Positions 1 to 9,936 of a DNA stretch of 64,000 nt are shown here, piece after piece (the stretch's first letter is position 1; the number at the start of each line of letters is the position of its first letter). This stretch comes from Mesobacillus foraminis (GTDB lineage: Bacteria; Bacillota; Bacilli; Bacillales; Cytobacillaceae): assembly GCF_004340465.1 (NCBI RefSeq), contig NZ_SLVV01000012.1:1-64000 (forward strand), written 5' to 3'. A program made the translations under genes and the position numbers. The notes below the pieces were generated by a model, which was not told where the DNA came from, searched no databases, and saw only the letters and a list, made by a program, of their open reading frames with translations.

Positions 1-19
1 AGAAAGACAAGCAAAAACA

Positions 20-59
20 GAGAAAGGTGAAATTGAGTACGCTCAATTTCACCTTTCTC
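20..59 (-). terminator. Rho-independent terminator of yutG
   Basis: A perfect 18-bp inverted repeat with a 4-base loop lies 40 bases beyond the yutG stop. Read on the minus strand it is followed by CTGTTTTTGC, a U-rich tract. On the plus strand no T run follows, so it acts on yutG. Confidence 0.85.
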
Positions 60-99
60 ACTATTTGAAGCTAGTTATGGCCCAACCTCTTTTTTGTCA

Positions 100-603
100 T
101 CATTCCGTGCTTTGTGCCCGGTGCGCAAGCCTGCTGGAGGCAGCGGCCGCAATGGCGCCGACAATATCATCGAGGAAGGTATGGCACTCTCCGCTCGATT
201 TATCATTGAGTTTTTCAAGAATTCCTGGCTTTTGTTTATCAATATAGCCATAGTTCGTGAAGCCGATGGAACCGTAAATATTGACAATGGAGAAAGCAAG
301 AATTTCATCCACCCCATATAAGCTTTCATCTGTAGCGATGATGGATTGCAGCGGTTCGCCAAGTTTTTTCTGTTCTGCCAGGATATCCAGCTGGATCCCA
401 GTCAAGATGGCGTTTTGTACTTCGCGTTTGGAAAGGACGCGTTCCACGTTTTCCATGCAGTCCTCGATAGCAAGATTTGGGTGATATTTTTCCTGCAGAT
501 AGTACACTAGCTTAGCAATATCCTCAACTTCAACACCCCGTTTGTGGAGCCACTCACGAGCTGTTTCTTCCGTTAATTGAATCGGTTTTCTTTTTTCTAA
601 CAT
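100..603 (-). CDS. yutG: Phosphatidylglycerophosphatase A family protein (YutG/LtrC)
   Basis: 167-residue cytoplasmic protein of the PgpA/YutG/LtrC family. The family is linked to dephosphorylation of phosphatidylglycerophosphate in phospholipid synthesis, and in Listeria (LtrC) to growth in the cold. Acidic motifs expected of the family are visible: GVDEILAF near residue 97 and FLDDIVGAIAA near residue 143. Unlike E. coli PgpA there is no clear membrane-spanning block. ATG start, preceded on the minus strand by GAAGGGTGA. It is transcribed alone, divergently from yutH. The family call is firm; the substrate is inferred. Confidence 0.85.
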   Translation of the reverse strand: MLEKRKPIQLTEETAREWLHKRGVEVEDIAKLVYYLQEKYHPNLAIEDCMENVERVLSKREVQNAILTGIQLDILAEQKKLGEPLQSIIATDESLYGVDEILAFSIVNIYGSIGFTNYGYIDKQKPGILEKLNDKSSGECHTFLDDIVGAIAAAASSRLAHRAQSTE

Positions 604-807
604 ATAGTTTCACCCTTCTTTCGATAGTTCCTTATTATATTCTTATTTAACCTAATTTATTCGGTTCAATCCAGTTCATGCAAATATCATCCTTATCATG
701 ATTGCCCTAGAGAGGCCCTATTCATTCCGGCTTATTTTAAAACAAGTTTTAACGCTGGGACTCATATAGTACTAAAAGGGATTATTACCGGGGATGGGGG
801 GCTTAGC

Positions 808-1815
808 ATGTTTGAAAAAATGTTAAAACAAGTATACGGCCTGAAAGATGGGCAAGAGCTCGATGTCGGAAGGTTCCGTGCATTCAAACAGGATCATTCT
901 CTTTACTTGATTATGAAGGCAAATGGAAGGAAAGAGCAAGAAATAAGCGAACTTGGAAGAATATCAGCACAGCTCCAGGCCTTTGGAGATAAGGAGGTTC
1001 CAGGTTTTGTGCCAACAAGTGATGGAAAGCAGTTCTGTGAGTGGGAAGGTGTCTATTACAGTGTCCTGAAATGCCGGGAACTGAGGATGCTGAACCCTGC
1101 CACAATTGGCAGGAAACTGGCCCGCTTTCATTTGCGTGGAAGATATATGCCCTTTCAGGTGGAAAATGTAAACCGGATAGGGCAGTGGAAGCAGCTTTGG
1201 GAAAAACGTCTGGATCAGATGGAAAAGGTATGGAATGAAAAGCTATTTAATGAACCGGAAAATGAGTTTGAACGGATGTTTTTAGATTCCTTTCCCTATT
1301 ATATGGGGCTCGCCGAAAATGCGATACAATATCTTGCTGATACAGAGCTGGACGGCACTCCGGTTGAAACAGACGGCGGAACAGTCTGTCATGAACGGTT
1401 TACACGGAAAACATGGGGGAGGGACCATTTGGTCAAGAACCCCTTTGATTGGGTATTTGATCACGCAAGCAGGGATTTAGCCGAGTGGACCAGACAGCAA
1501 TATTTTTCAAATATTCAAACCAGCCAGCCTGCTGTGAAGAGCTTTTTTGCTGACTATCGGAAGGTCACCAGGCTGTCGCCTTTTGCCTGGCGGCTGCTGT
1601 ACGCAAGGCTCCTGTATCCTCTTCACTATATCGAATGCATTGAAAACTATTATATTACCACGTCCGAGGAAGCGAAACGCAGCCTTGAGGATAGACTGGA
1701 AAAGTACTTGAAGCAGACTGCGGAGCATGAACAGTTTCTGGGAAGCTTTTATCAGCTGGCAGAGGTGCCAGTGCGCAGCTATCGGCTTCCTGTTATTAAC
1801 TGGCTTTTAAAATAA
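808..1815 (+). CDS. yutH: CotS-family spore coat protein YutH
   Basis: 335 residues, matching the YutH branch of the CotS family, which has an aminoglycoside-phosphotransferase-like fold and is deposited in the spore coat. The kinase-like core is degenerate, as usual for these coat proteins, so catalysis is not assumed. The ATG follows a G-rich Shine-Dalgarno (GGGGATGGGGGG). Upstream, CATATAGT at 763-770 resembles a sigma-E -10 box with one mismatch, but I see no convincing -35, so mother-cell control is only suggested. It stands alone between yutG (divergent) and the dehydrogenase. Confidence 0.8.
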   Translation: MFEKMLKQVYGLKDGQELDVGRFRAFKQDHSLYLIMKANGRKEQEISELGRISAQLQAFGDKEVPGFVPTSDGKQFCEWEGVYYSVLKCRELRMLNPATIGRKLARFHLRGRYMPFQVENVNRIGQWKQLWEKRLDQMEKVWNEKLFNEPENEFERMFLDSFPYYMGLAENAIQYLADTELDGTPVETDGGTVCHERFTRKTWGRDHLVKNPFDWVFDHASRDLAEWTRQQYFSNIQTSQPAVKSFFADYRKVTRLSPFAWRLLYARLLYPLHYIECIENYYITTSEEAKRSLEDRLEKYLKQTAEHEQFLGSFYQLAEVPVRSYRLPVINWLLK

Positions 1816-1977
1816 TCACGCTTCATCCAATCTTTTATATGTTAAAATAATTATGACAAATCCAGTTTAGGAATGGGCTGATAAGCCGGCGGACTGGAGG
1901 GAGTAAAGTATCGGTACAACAGGGATACCGCAGGCATAAAAGCAATACTCTTTTTACCAGCATAAAGGGGACTGATC

Positions 1978-2958
1978 ATGAAACCGTATATTTATCTTAC
2001 AAGGAAATTGCCGGAGGAAGCCGTTAAGAATTTACAAGCAAGTTTTCAGGTAAACATGTGGGATAGAGACGATGTTGCCGTTCCAGAAGATATTTTACTT
2101 GCAGAAGCTGAAAAAGCTCACGCATTGCTGACCGTCGTTTCCGATCAAATCACCGGGGACCTGCTGAGAGCCGGAAAAAACCTGAAAGTCGTTGCCAATA
2201 TGGCAGTCGGGTTCGACAATATTGATGTGGAGGCAGCAACGAAACAAGGAATTTATATATGCAATACTCCGGATGTACTGACAGAAACTACAGCGGACCT
2301 GACCTTTGCGCTATTGACTGCAACTGCGAGAAGGATCGTGGAGGCAGCGGAGTTTGTTAAAGAAGGGAACTGGAAAAGCTGGAGCCCATTCCTGCTTGCC
2401 GGGCAGGACATCTACAATAAGACCATCGGGATATGCGGCATGGGAAAAATAGGTGAAGGTGTTGCACGGCGGGCTAAAGGGTTTGGCATGGAGATTCTCT
2501 ATCATAACAGGACCCGGAAGCCTGAAACCGAACAAGAACTGGGCGCCAGGTACCGTTCCCTTGAAAGCCTGCTCGAAAGCTCGGATTTTGTTGTGTCGTT
2601 GACTCCGCTGACAAGCGAAACGAGGCACCTGTTTAATCAATCCGCGTTCAGGAAAATGAAATCATCCGCCATTTTTATCAACGCCTCCAGGGGAGCAGTC
2701 GCCGATGAAGAAGCGCTTGTCCATGCGCTTAAAACTCGGGAGATTGCGGGAGCCGGCCTGGATGTTTTCGTTGAGGAACCGATTTCTGCTGATCACCCAT
2801 TGTTAAAGCTGCCTAATGTCGTTGCATTGCCCCACATAGGGAGTGCTAGCCTGGAAACAAGAATGGTCATGATCTCTGTATGTGTCGATAATATTGAAAG
2901 GGTGCTTAAGGGAAAGGAACCGAGGACAATTGTAAACCCGGGTTTATTGCAGGCTTGA
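1978..2958 (+). CDS. D-isomer-specific 2-hydroxyacid dehydrogenase
   Basis: 326 residues. An N-terminal substrate domain is followed by a Rossmann NAD(P) domain with GICGMGKIGEGVARRAKGF (about residues 151-169), then the family signature around INASRGAVADEEAL and the catalytic His in LPHIGSAS near residue 285. It resembles YvcT/GyaR-type glyoxylate/hydroxypyruvate/2-ketogluconate reductases, which reduce 2-keto acids to D-2-hydroxy acids. Full length, ATG after AAAGGGGAC. The 162-base upstream gap has an imperfect hairpin around GGTACAACAGGGATACC but no recognised riboswitch. The exact substrate cannot be read from sequence. Confidence 0.85.
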   Translation: MKPYIYLTRKLPEEAVKNLQASFQVNMWDRDDVAVPEDILLAEAEKAHALLTVVSDQITGDLLRAGKNLKVVANMAVGFDNIDVEAATKQGIYICNTPDVLTETTADLTFALLTATARRIVEAAEFVKEGNWKSWSPFLLAGQDIYNKTIGICGMGKIGEGVARRAKGFGMEILYHNRTRKPETEQELGARYRSLESLLESSDFVVSLTPLTSETRHLFNQSAFRKMKSSAIFINASRGAVADEEALVHALKTREIAGAGLDVFVEEPISADHPLLKLPNVVALPHIGSASLETRMVMISVCVDNIERVLKGKEPRTIVNPGLLQA

Positions 2959-3055
2959 TTTCTGCTGAGTGAGAATAAAATGCAGCCCTTTATCAGAAGA
3001 CTAAAAAAATTTTTGTCATTAACCGTTTTCAATGGTATTTCACAATAAAAAACCC

Positions 3056-3084
3056 TTGTAAATGCCGTGAACAATAATTATAAT
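3056..3084 (+). promoter_or_regulatory. Sigma-A promoter of hom-thrC-thrB
   Basis: TTGTAA at 3056-3061 and a consensus TATAAT at 3079-3084 are separated by exactly 17 bases. The start of hom is 60 bases downstream, leaving a short leader with no T-box or clear attenuator. Confidence 0.7.
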
Positions 3085-3143
3085 GTCTACTATATACAAA
3101 CAAATGTTTATTGTAGAAGAACAGAAAGCGGGGGAGAAACATT

Positions 3144-4442
3144 ATGGATGCCATTTCAATTGGATTGCTCGGACTCGGAACAGTGGGCAGCGGGGTTATT
3201 ACCATTATAGAGAACCACCAGGATAAGCTGATGCATCAAGTTGGCTGTCCAATAAGGGTTAAAAAAGTCCTCGTTAAAGAACTTGGAAAAGATCGGGCAG
3301 TAAAAATAGATGAGGCTCATATGACAACGAACATCGAAGACATCATTAATGATCCTGATATTGATGTTGTCATCGAAGTGATGGGCGGCGTGGACAAGAC
3401 GAAGGAATATTTGCTGCAGGCAATTAAAAATAAAAAGCATATTGTTACAGCCAATAAGGATTTAATGGCCCTGTATGGTTCAGAGCTGTTAACAGCTGCC
3501 AAGGAAAACGGCTGTGATTTATTCTACGAAGCAAGTGTTGCTGGCGGAATCCCAATTATCAGAAGCCTTGTGGATGGTCTTGCATCCGACAGAATTACAA
3601 AGATGATGGGCATTGTCAATGGAACAACAAATTTTATCCTGACGAAAATGACCCAGGAAGGCCTTCCGTATGATTCCGTTCTAAAAGAAGCCCAGGATCT
3701 GGGCTATGCTGAGGCAAATCCTGCATCAGATGTGGAAGGCCTTGATGCAGCCCGTAAAATGACGATTCTTGCTACCCTTGGCTTTTCCATGAAAATTGAT
3801 TTGGATGATGTTAAAGCGACGGGCATTACCACCATTACCGAGGAAGACCTTCATTATGCCAAGCAGCTTGGCTACACAATGAAGCTGCTGGGAATTGCCC
3901 AGCGCAATGAAGGGAAAGTGGAAGTCAGCGTCCAGCCGACTCTTTTGCCGCAGTCCCATCCGCTCGCTTCCGTACATAATGAGTTCAATGCTGTTTATGT
4001 CTATGGAGAAGCAGTGGGGGAAACAATGTTTTACGGCCCTGGGGCAGGAAGCCTGCCTACTGCAACCTCCATTGTCTCGGATCTGGTAGCAGTTGTAAAA
4101 AACATGCGCCTGGGTGTAAATGGAAGCCTTGCAGTGGCACCGCAGCATGAAAAGAACCTGAAGGGGTCAGAAGAAATCTATTCGAAATACTTCCTGAGAC
4201 TTCATGTCAAAGACGAGGTAGGCGTTTTTGCCGAGATCACCTCTGTATTTTCAAAGCACGGTGTTTCCTTTGAGAAAATCCTCCAGCTTCCGGTCAAGGA
4301 AGAGGATCTGGCGGAAATCGTCCTTGTGACACATTTAGCGTCTCTTAAAAACTATGAAGATATTTTAATGGAATTGCGGGATTTAAAGGCAATGAAAGAA
4401 ATCAAAAGTTCGTATAAAGTGGAAGGAAGTGCTGGAGCATGA
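3144..4442 (+). CDS. hom: Homoserine dehydrogenase
   Basis: 432 residues, full length. It reduces aspartate semialdehyde to homoserine with NAD(P)H, the branch point to threonine and methionine. The Rossmann motif [12 protein letters not shown] is at residues 7-18, the catalytic domain includes GGIPIIRSL and NGTTNFIL (near residue 154), and a C-terminal ACT domain (from about residue 350) is the usual site of threonine feedback. First gene of hom-thrC-thrB; its TGA overlaps the thrC ATG in ATGA, suggesting translational coupling. GGGGGAG ribosome binding site. Confidence 0.97.
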   Translation: MDAISIGLLGLGTVGSGVITIIENHQDKLMHQVGCPIRVKKVLVKELGKDRAVKIDEAHMTTNIEDIINDPDIDVVIEVMGGVDKTKEYLLQAIKNKKHIVTANKDLMALYGSELLTAAKENGCDLFYEASVAGGIPIIRSLVDGLASDRITKMMGIVNGTTNFILTKMTQEGLPYDSVLKEAQDLGYAEANPASDVEGLDAARKMTILATLGFSMKIDLDDVKATGITTITEEDLHYAKQLGYTMKLLGIAQRNEGKVEVSVQPTLLPQSHPLASVHNEFNAVYVYGEAVGETMFYGPGAGSLPTATSIVSDLVAVVKNMRLGVNGSLAVAPQHEKNLKGSEEIYSKYFLRLHVKDEVGVFAEITSVFSKHGVSFEKILQLPVKEEDLAEIVLVTHLASLKNYEDILMELRDLKAMKEIKSSYKVEGSAGA

Positions 4443-5500
4443 GATGGAAAGGACTTATCGAAGAATACAAGGAGTATCTTCCGATTAATGAAAATACCCC
4501 GAAATTAACCCTGAATGAAGGAAATACACCATTGATCCGACTTGATCACATTTCCGAAGAGTGGGGAGTCGATCTATATGTAAAAACCGAGGGGACCAAC
4601 CCGACCGGTTCCTTTAAAGACAGAGGCATGGTAATGGCTGTTGCGAAAGCAAAAGAGGAAGGCAGCGATACGGTTATCTGTGCTTCCACAGGGAATACAT
4701 CCGCTGCAGCAGCTGCATACGCAGCAAGAGCCGGCATGCGATGCATCGTTGTCATCCCGGAAGGAAAAATTGCGATGGGGAAGCTTGCCCAGGCTGTTAT
4801 GTATGGTGCAGAGATCATCTCTATTGAAGGGAATTTCGATGAAGCATTGAAAATGGTAAGGAACATCAGTGAGACTGAACCTGTCGCCCTGGTTAACTCA
4901 GTTAACCCTTACCGCCTGGAAGGCCAAAAGACAGCAGCTTTCGAGATCTGCGACCAGCTTGGCAGTGCTCCTGACATCCTCGCCATCCCGGTGGGAAATG
5001 CGGGCAATATCAGTGCGTACTGGAAAGGATTCAAGGAATACAATGAGGCAAAGGAAACAGGCCTGCCAAGAATGTTCGGCTTTGAGGCAGAGGGAGCAGC
5101 CGCGATTGTTCATGACCGGGTATTTGAAAATCCGGAAACCGTTGCAACGGCCATCCGAATCGGAAACCCGGCAAGCTGGCATCTGGCCGTTAATGCAAGG
5201 GATGAATCAGGCGGTAAAATTGATGAGGTGTCTGATGAAGAAATCCTTGCGGCATACCGTAAGCTGACTGGTACAGAAGGTGTCTTCGCAGAGCCAGCCT
5301 CCTGTGCATCTTTAGCAGGAGTGTTCAAAATGCTCCAGAAAGGCGAGATTCCAAAAGGGTCGAGGATCGTAGCGGTCCTGACAGGAAATGGATTGAAAGA
5401 CCCTGCGACAGCCATGGAGTGCAGCGAAATCAAACCAGTGCTTCTTCCAAATGATGAGGAGCAGGTTGCTGAGCATATTCGCGGAGTTGTGCACCAATGA
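4439..5500 (+). CDS. thrC: Threonine synthase
   Basis: 353 residues. PLP enzyme that converts O-phosphohomoserine to threonine and phosphate. The PLP lysine lies in GSFKDRGM near residue 59, the N-terminal EGNTPLIRL motif is typical, and the phosphate-cradling glycine-rich segment reads IPVGNAGNI. The short length matches the Bacillus class rather than the ~430-residue enterobacterial class. It overlaps hom (ATGA) and thrB (ATGA), so the three enzymes are probably made together. Confidence 0.97.
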   Translation: MRWKGLIEEYKEYLPINENTPKLTLNEGNTPLIRLDHISEEWGVDLYVKTEGTNPTGSFKDRGMVMAVAKAKEEGSDTVICASTGNTSAAAAAYAARAGMRCIVVIPEGKIAMGKLAQAVMYGAEIISIEGNFDEALKMVRNISETEPVALVNSVNPYRLEGQKTAAFEICDQLGSAPDILAIPVGNAGNISAYWKGFKEYNEAKETGLPRMFGFEAEGAAAIVHDRVFENPETVATAIRIGNPASWHLAVNARDESGGKIDEVSDEEILAAYRKLTGTEGVFAEPASCASLAGVFKMLQKGEIPKGSRIVAVLTGNGLKDPATAMECSEIKPVLLPNDEEQVAEHIRGVVHQ

Positions 5501-6426
5501 GCCGAGGGGGAGTGTTTACAGCAAGTGTACCGGCGAGTTCGGCCAATCTGGGCCCTGGATTTGACTCGATCGGGTTAGCTGTAAATCTTTATCTTACTGT
5601 TGAAGCAATCAGCAGTGCTCAATGGGAAATCATCGCCCTTACACCGGAATTGGAGAAATTCCCTGTAAACGAGCAGAACTACATTGCCCAGATTGCGATT
5701 AAAACAGCCAGGCTGTATGGCAAGGAAATGCCGCCATTAAAAATGGCTGTTTCAAGCGAAATTCCGCTTGCCAGGGGTCTTGGGTCCTCGGCCTCAGCCA
5801 TCATCGCAGGCATCGAGCTGGCCAGCCACTTCTGCGGACTGAACCTGACCAAACAGGAAAAACTGGAAATATCAGCGGAGATCGAAGGCCATCCTGACAA
5901 TGTTGGAGCTTCCATCTACGGAGGCCTGGTTGTTGGCAGCCAGCTGGAAACAGGAGTGGATGTAACAGTTTTTAGCGAGATGGATATGGATGTTGTCGCG
6001 GTGATTCCTGAAGATGAACTGCTCACAGAATCATCTCGGGAGGTTCTTCCCTCGACTCTGGATTATTCCAAGGCGGTAGAAGCTAGTGCTGTTTCAAACC
6101 AATTGCTGGCGTCATTGCTGACCGGCCAATGGAAGCTTGCCGGCAAAATGATGGACAGCGATGTGTTCCATCAGCCCTACCGACGTAGCCTTGTTCCCTG
6201 GTGGGGCAAAATTGAACAGCTTGCCCGTGAGGCGGGTGCCTTTGGAACCGCACTTAGCGGCGCCGGGCCGTCCATCCTGTGCCTGGCAGAGCCAGGGAAG
6301 GGACAGGCCCTTGCGGCATCGCTGGAGCAATCCCTTGATGCCATGCAGGTTATTCAGCTGAAAATTGACCGATGCGGAAGCAAAGTGAACATCACCGAGG
6401 AAGCAAGCAAGGACTGCCTCGCATAG
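5497..6426 (+). CDS. thrB: Homoserine kinase
   Basis: 309 residues, GHMP kinase fold. It phosphorylates homoserine to O-phosphohomoserine, the substrate of the threonine synthase encoded just upstream. The N-terminal [20 protein letters not shown] and the ATP-binding [13 protein letters not shown] (near residue 90) are the diagnostic motifs; LSGAGPSIL near residue 250 is the third GHMP motif. Last gene of the operon, closed by a strong terminator. The Bacillus order hom-thrC-thrB is kept. Confidence 0.97.
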   Translation: MSRGGVFTASVPASSANLGPGFDSIGLAVNLYLTVEAISSAQWEIIALTPELEKFPVNEQNYIAQIAIKTARLYGKEMPPLKMAVSSEIPLARGLGSSASAIIAGIELASHFCGLNLTKQEKLEISAEIEGHPDNVGASIYGGLVVGSQLETGVDVTVFSEMDMDVVAVIPEDELLTESSREVLPSTLDYSKAVEASAVSNQLLASLLTGQWKLAGKMMDSDVFHQPYRRSLVPWWGKIEQLAREAGAFGTALSGAGPSILCLAEPGKGQALAASLEQSLDAMQVIQLKIDRCGSKVNITEEASKDCLA

Positions 6427-6431
6427 CAATA

Positions 6432-6466
6432 AAAAAGCGGTTTGCCACAGGGGCAAACCGCTTTTT
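6432..6466. terminator. Bidirectional terminator between thrB and yutI
   Basis: 15-bp perfect stem built on AGCGGTTTGCC/GGCAAACCGCT with a 5-base loop, flanked by A5 on the left and T5 on the right. It can therefore stop both thrB and the convergent yutI. Confidence 0.9.
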
Positions 6467-6487
6467 AATCATGATTTTATGAGTGCA

Positions 6488-6724
6488 TTAGAAAACTTGT
6501 TCTACCTCAACGACTCCAGGAACTTCTTCTAAAAGAGCGCGTTCAATACCTGCTTTTAATGTGATTGTTGAACTAGGGCAGCTTCCGCATGCGCCGAGCA
6601 GACGCAATTTTACTATACCTTCGTCCACGTCAACAAGTTCGCAGTCTCCTCCATCACGAAGAAGGAATGGACGCAATTTATCTAATACTTCTTGCACTTG
6701 TTCAAACATTTGTTGTTCAGACAT
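6488..6724 (-). CDS. yutI: NifU C-terminal-like Fe-S scaffold protein YutI
   Basis: 78 residues, consisting only of the NifU C-terminal (Nfu) domain. The CxxC pair in [15 protein letters not shown] near residue 45 would hold a labile Fe-S cluster at a dimer interface for transfer to client proteins. ATG start with AAAGGAG upstream on the minus strand. It sits near other Fe-S and redox genes (yuzD, yutM, NADH dehydrogenases), consistent with Fe-S biogenesis. Confidence 0.93.
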   Translation of the reverse strand: MSEQQMFEQVQEVLDKLRPFLLRDGGDCELVDVDEGIVKLRLLGACGSCPSSTITLKAGIERALLEEVPGVVEVEQVF

Positions 6725-6858
6725 GTAAAATCGACTCCTTTCATAATAACTATTATAATCACATCCCGGTGAAAAATCTATTGGTTAACATCAAAAACCA
6801 ATAATCTACAGTTTATGAATACGGTATAGTAAAATAAAAAGAAAGAGGGGGAATCGGA

Positions 6859-7188
6859 GTGTCAAATAAACAAGTGGAGCTCGTTGTGTATGGGGCGGAA
6901 CAGCTTTGCCCTAGCTGTGTTAACCTTCCATCATCAAAAGAAACCTTCGAATGGCTCGAGGCGGCAATATCCAGGAAGTTCAAGGACCAGCCATTCACCA
7001 TCACATATGTCGATATTCATAACCCTCCAAGTGATGAGCCGTCCAAATGCAAATTTGCCCAGAGAGTGATCGAAGAGGGTATGTTTTATCCTGTTGTGCT
7101 CCTGGATGATCGGATAGTAGGGGAAGGAAACCCAAGGCTAAAAACGATATTTGCCGAAATGGAGAAGTACGGATACAGCCAGGAATAA
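6859..7188 (+). CDS. yuzD: YuzD family thioredoxin-like protein (DUF1462)
   Basis: 109 residues. CPSC near residue 18 sits at the start of a thioredoxin-like fold, and FYPVVLLDDRIVGEG near residue 78 resembles the cis-proline region. The family is conserved in Bacillaceae next to nifU-like yutI; its role is unproven, plausibly thiol redox or Fe-S related. GTG start behind GAGGGGG. Single gene, ended by the hairpin at 7378-7422. Confidence 0.85.
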   Translation: MSNKQVELVVYGAEQLCPSCVNLPSSKETFEWLEAAISRKFKDQPFTITYVDIHNPPSDEPSKCKFAQRVIEEGMFYPVVLLDDRIVGEGNPRLKTIFAEMEKYGYSQE

Positions 7189-7377
7189 GGTGCCTTGATG
7201 ATAAACAGTTTCTACTGTTGGAAAAGGATTCGTTTGTTCATTGGGGAGTTGTCGACTAAAACTCAATGCGCGGAGCTGAAATCGATGAGAAGTGTTCATT
7301 GGGAGCACCTGGATTTTTCTGACAAGATCAAACAGGTAAGAGCACCGGAATTCTTCCAAAGAAAAAGAGCAGGAATA

Positions 7378-7422
7378 AAAACAGCCCGATGATTGTGTGA
7401 GGAGCAATCATTGGGCCTGTTT
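7378..7422. terminator. Bidirectional terminator between yuzD and yutJ
   Basis: AAACAG-CCCGATGATTG pairs with CAATCATTGGG-CCTGTTT around a 9-base loop. There are A-rich bases on one side and TTTCATTT on the other. The 190 bases between yuzD and this hairpin hold an open frame (from 7198) with no family resemblance; I do not call it. Confidence 0.8.
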
Positions 7423-7425
7423 CAT

Positions 7426-8493
7426 TTAACCGTTATGGTGCTTATACATCCAAAGAATTCCCGATTTTAACAGACGGGCGACCCGTCCGGTAATAGGGCG
7501 CTCGGCAAGAAGGCCAAATCCCTGCTTTTTGCCAAGAGAGCCAAGGATCCCTTTCAGTTTTATTGGCGGGAAGTATTCAGGAGGTTCCTGGCCTTTCCAA
7601 CGCATTGTCAGAACCTGGACTATTTGCTCTGCCTGTCCTTCGGCAAGCTGGGCGCTTGGTGCATGGGGCAGGCTGGCGCAATCACCCAGGATGAAAACAT
7701 TCTCGTAGTCCGGCAGGTGATGTCTGGGGCTTATAACAGCACGTCCCATTTTATCTTTTTCACCAGGAAGGTCGCGGACAATTTTATTTGCCTGGATTCC
7801 GGCTGTCCAGACAATGGCGTCGACTGAGACTGGTTCATCATGATTGTACAGTATGCCTTCTTCCACTCTCGTAATATTGGCATTGTTGATAATCTCGACA
7901 TGATGTGTGTCAAACCAGTTTTCAATATAAGTGCTGAGCCTCTCGGAGAAAGAGGACAAAATATGGTTTCCGCGGTCAAACAGCTTTATTTTTAAGTCAC
8001 TTCTGCTTTCGCTGAGTTCACTCGCGAGCTCAACGCCGCTAAGACCTGCACCGACAATGGCAACCGAAGAGCCGGCAGGGAGGTTGTTCAAGGTCTGATA
8101 GGTTGCCCTTGATTTTGCAATGGTCTGGATGCTGTAAGTGAATTCTTTTGCACCAGGAACATTGTGGTATTTATCCTCGCAGCCCAGCCCAATGACGAGT
8201 TCATCATATTTGACTGTTTCTCCGTCCTTAAGATAAACTTCTTGCTTTTCAAGGTTAACACTTGTAATCTCAGCATATTTTATTTTCAGGCGAGGATGGT
8301 CTGGGAAAGGAACTCGGACATGCTGGTCGGAAATCGTACCAGCTGCCAGGGCATAGAACTCTGTTTTTAAACAGTGGTAAGGAACCCTGTCAATCAAAGT
8401 AATGGAAACATCATCAGGCAACTCATTTGGCAGAAGGCGCTGCAGCATTCGAATACCGCCGTATCCGCCCCCGAGAATAACGAGACTTTTCAT
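7426..8493 (-). CDS. yutJ: NAD(P)/FAD-dependent oxidoreductase, NDH-2-like (YutJ)
   Basis: 355 residues. FAD-binding GGGYGG at residues 8-13, NADH-binding GAGLSGVELASEL near residue 148, and the second FAD motif VFILGDCA near residue 270 define the type II NADH dehydrogenase superfamily. It is about 50 residues shorter than the Ndh at 10153. A soluble or peripheral membrane quinone reductase role is inferred; whether it is a true NDH-2 is unknown. ATG start with AAAAGGGGAT upstream on the minus strand. Confidence 0.85.
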   Translation of the reverse strand: MKSLVILGGGYGGIRMLQRLLPNELPDDVSITLIDRVPYHCLKTEFYALAAGTISDQHVRVPFPDHPRLKIKYAEITSVNLEKQEVYLKDGETVKYDELVIGLGCEDKYHNVPGAKEFTYSIQTIAKSRATYQTLNNLPAGSSVAIVGAGLSGVELASELSESRSDLKIKLFDRGNHILSSFSERLSTYIENWFDTHHVEIINNANITRVEEGILYNHDEPVSVDAIVWTAGIQANKIVRDLPGEKDKMGRAVISPRHHLPDYENVFILGDCASLPHAPSAQLAEGQAEQIVQVLTMRWKGQEPPEYFPPIKLKGILGSLGKKQGFGLLAERPITGRVARLLKSGILWMYKHHNG

Positions 8494-8861
8494 TTTTTTT
8501 ATCCCCTTTTTAATCTCTCTTCTTCAAACTGTCCTTGTTTAATGTTCTGTTTTTCATGTCATCCGAAACCGCTTGCAAATAAGGTATAAATAATATTTTA
8601 AAATAGCGATTATCCAGTAAAACTCATTTGAATTATAACGAAATTGTGACAAAATAACAACAAATATATAAGGATCCAAGGGCCCGGGCGAAGGACAGCA
8701 GGCTGAGGTGGAACGCTTAGAAGTGAGAATGCCTGCAAGTACACAGAAAGTTAGAATTTTAATGCAGTCAGGGCTGGATCCTCCCAAGAAGGCTTGACCA
8801 AAAGGGCAGCTCATCACAGTCAACGTTTATTCAACGCAGTTTATATGGGAGAATGAAGAAA
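8494..8861. other. Intergenic region without recognised gene
   Basis: Divergent spacer between yutJ (minus) and yuzB (plus). The open frames here (for example 8554-8823 on the minus strand) have no family resemblance or ribosome binding site. The yutJ promoter must lie in it but I cannot place it with confidence. The yuzB promoter follows at 8862. Confidence 0.5.
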
Positions 8862-8890
8862 TTGACGATTCACATAAAAAAAGGTAGGAT
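8862..8890 (+). promoter_or_regulatory. Sigma-A promoter of yuzB
   Basis: TTGACG at 8862-8867 and TAGGAT at 8885-8890 are 17 bases apart, about 30 bases upstream of the yuzB ATG. Confidence 0.55.
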
Positions 8891-8918
8891 TAACACATTA
8901 GTAGAGAGGTGAAAGGGA

Positions 8919-9158
8919 ATGATTAAGCCGATCATCGAATTTTGTATCAGCAATTTGGCAAACGGCTCACAGCAGGCACTCGAACAGCTTGAACGTGACT
9001 CCAACCTGGATATTATCGAATATGGCTGCCTCGGCTACTGCGGCAAATGTGCAAGGTCTCTGTATGCCCTTGTCAATGGTGAACCAGTCAGCGCTGATAC
9101 TCCTGATGAGCTAGTCGAAAAAATTTACCAATATCTTGAAGAAAATCCGATGTTTTAA
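8919..9158 (+). CDS. yuzB: YuzB family protein (DUF1450)
   Basis: 79 residues. The cysteine pattern C-x5-C-x2-C in [13 protein letters not shown] (about residues 31-43), plus an earlier Cys near residue 7, suggests a thioredoxin-like ferredoxin fold or a metal/Fe-S site. The family is Bacillales-specific and uncharacterised. ATG start after GAGAGGTGAAAGGG. Single-gene unit with its own promoter and terminator. Confidence 0.85.
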   Translation: MIKPIIEFCISNLANGSQQALEQLERDSNLDIIEYGCLGYCGKCARSLYALVNGEPVSADTPDELVEKIYQYLEENPMF

Positions 9159-9171
9159 TAGATCAATCATG

Positions 9172-9207
9172 CCGGCCGTTGGAAGACCACCATCTTCCGG
9201 CTTTTTT
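9172..9207 (+). terminator. Terminator of yuzB
   Basis: Stem TTGGAAGA/TCTTCCGG extended by GCCGG/CCGGC with a small internal loop, followed by TTTTTTA. Confidence 0.8.
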
Positions 9208-9322
9208 ATTTAATGCACAAGGCGTGGAGCGTAAAATGTTTTAAGCCGATTGGTTGAGAGGCATTCACACACTGTATATAATAATTATAAGAAGGGATTT
9301 ATCCCGGACAGGAGGTTTGTAC

Positions 9323-9685
9323 ATGGAACAGATTATTACTATTACTGAAGAGGCGGCACTTCAGATTAAAGATATGATGAAAGAAAATGAGGAAGAAAAC
9401 GCATTTTTGCGAGTGGGTGTCAAAGGGGGAGGCTGCAGCGGACTTTCCTATGGTATGGGCTTTGCCCATGAGGTCGAAGAGGGCGACAGCGAATATGAGC
9501 AGCATGGAATTAAAATTTTGATTGATAAAGACAGCTCCTTGATTCTCAAAGGAACTGTGATTGGTTATAAGCAGTCCTTAATGGGTGGAGGCTTTACAAT
9601 CGACAATCCTAATGCAATTGCTTCTTGCGGCTGCGGATCTTCATTTAAGACCGCAACAAATACAGGTACTCCCGAGGAATGTTAG
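9323..9685 (+). CDS. yutM: A-type iron-sulfur carrier protein (IscA/SufA-like YutM)
   Basis: 120 residues. A-type carriers deliver Fe-S clusters to apo-enzymes using three conserved cysteines, seen here in GGGCSGLSY (about residue 38) and SCGCGSSF (about residue 104). The open frame extends to a TTG at 9254, but the ATG at 9323 has AGGAGG eight bases upstream and matches the family N-terminus, so I use it. With yutI it forms a local Fe-S biogenesis set. Confidence 0.93.
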   Translation: MEQIITITEEAALQIKDMMKENEEENAFLRVGVKGGGCSGLSYGMGFAHEVEEGDSEYEQHGIKILIDKDSSLILKGTVIGYKQSLMGGGFTIDNPNAIASCGCGSSFKTATNTGTPEEC

Positions 9686-9687
9686 AA

Positions 9688-9720
9688 AAGCAAGGTGGAG
9701 CTTTCCACCTTGCTTTCTGT
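9688..9720 (+). terminator. Terminator of yutM
   Basis: AAGCAAGGTGGA and TCCACCTTGCTT form a 12-bp stem with a 4-base loop, followed by TCTGTTTG. Confidence 0.8.
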
Positions 9721-9936
9721 TTGAACCCAAAGACATGCGCCTACAGAAATGCAACAGCTGATGGAGCCTGGCAACCATCTTTTTCACCCTCCTTTTATTT
9801 GGTGCGGATTTTCGACAAACTGTTAAAACACTCTTAAACAATGCCATGCACGGAAGATTGCCTTAGTCTGCCTGTCAAAATATCGAAATCCTTTCCGTTT
9901 TGGAAATTTTACCGCTCGAATTTTCTATATATGTAC
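9721..9936. other. Intergenic region upstream of the ndh promoter
   Basis: AT-rich, with no credible gene. It separates the yutM terminator from the ndh promoter. Confidence 0.5.

Noticed and set aside
1816-1977. Riboswitch or T-box before the 2-hydroxyacid dehydrogenase gene
   Set aside because: An imperfect hairpin is visible but there is no T-box antiterminator motif, no recognisable riboswitch core and no terminator.
7198-7392. 65-codon open frame downstream of yuzD
   Set aside because: It has a passable ribosome binding site but runs into a bidirectional terminator, has random-looking composition and no family resemblance.
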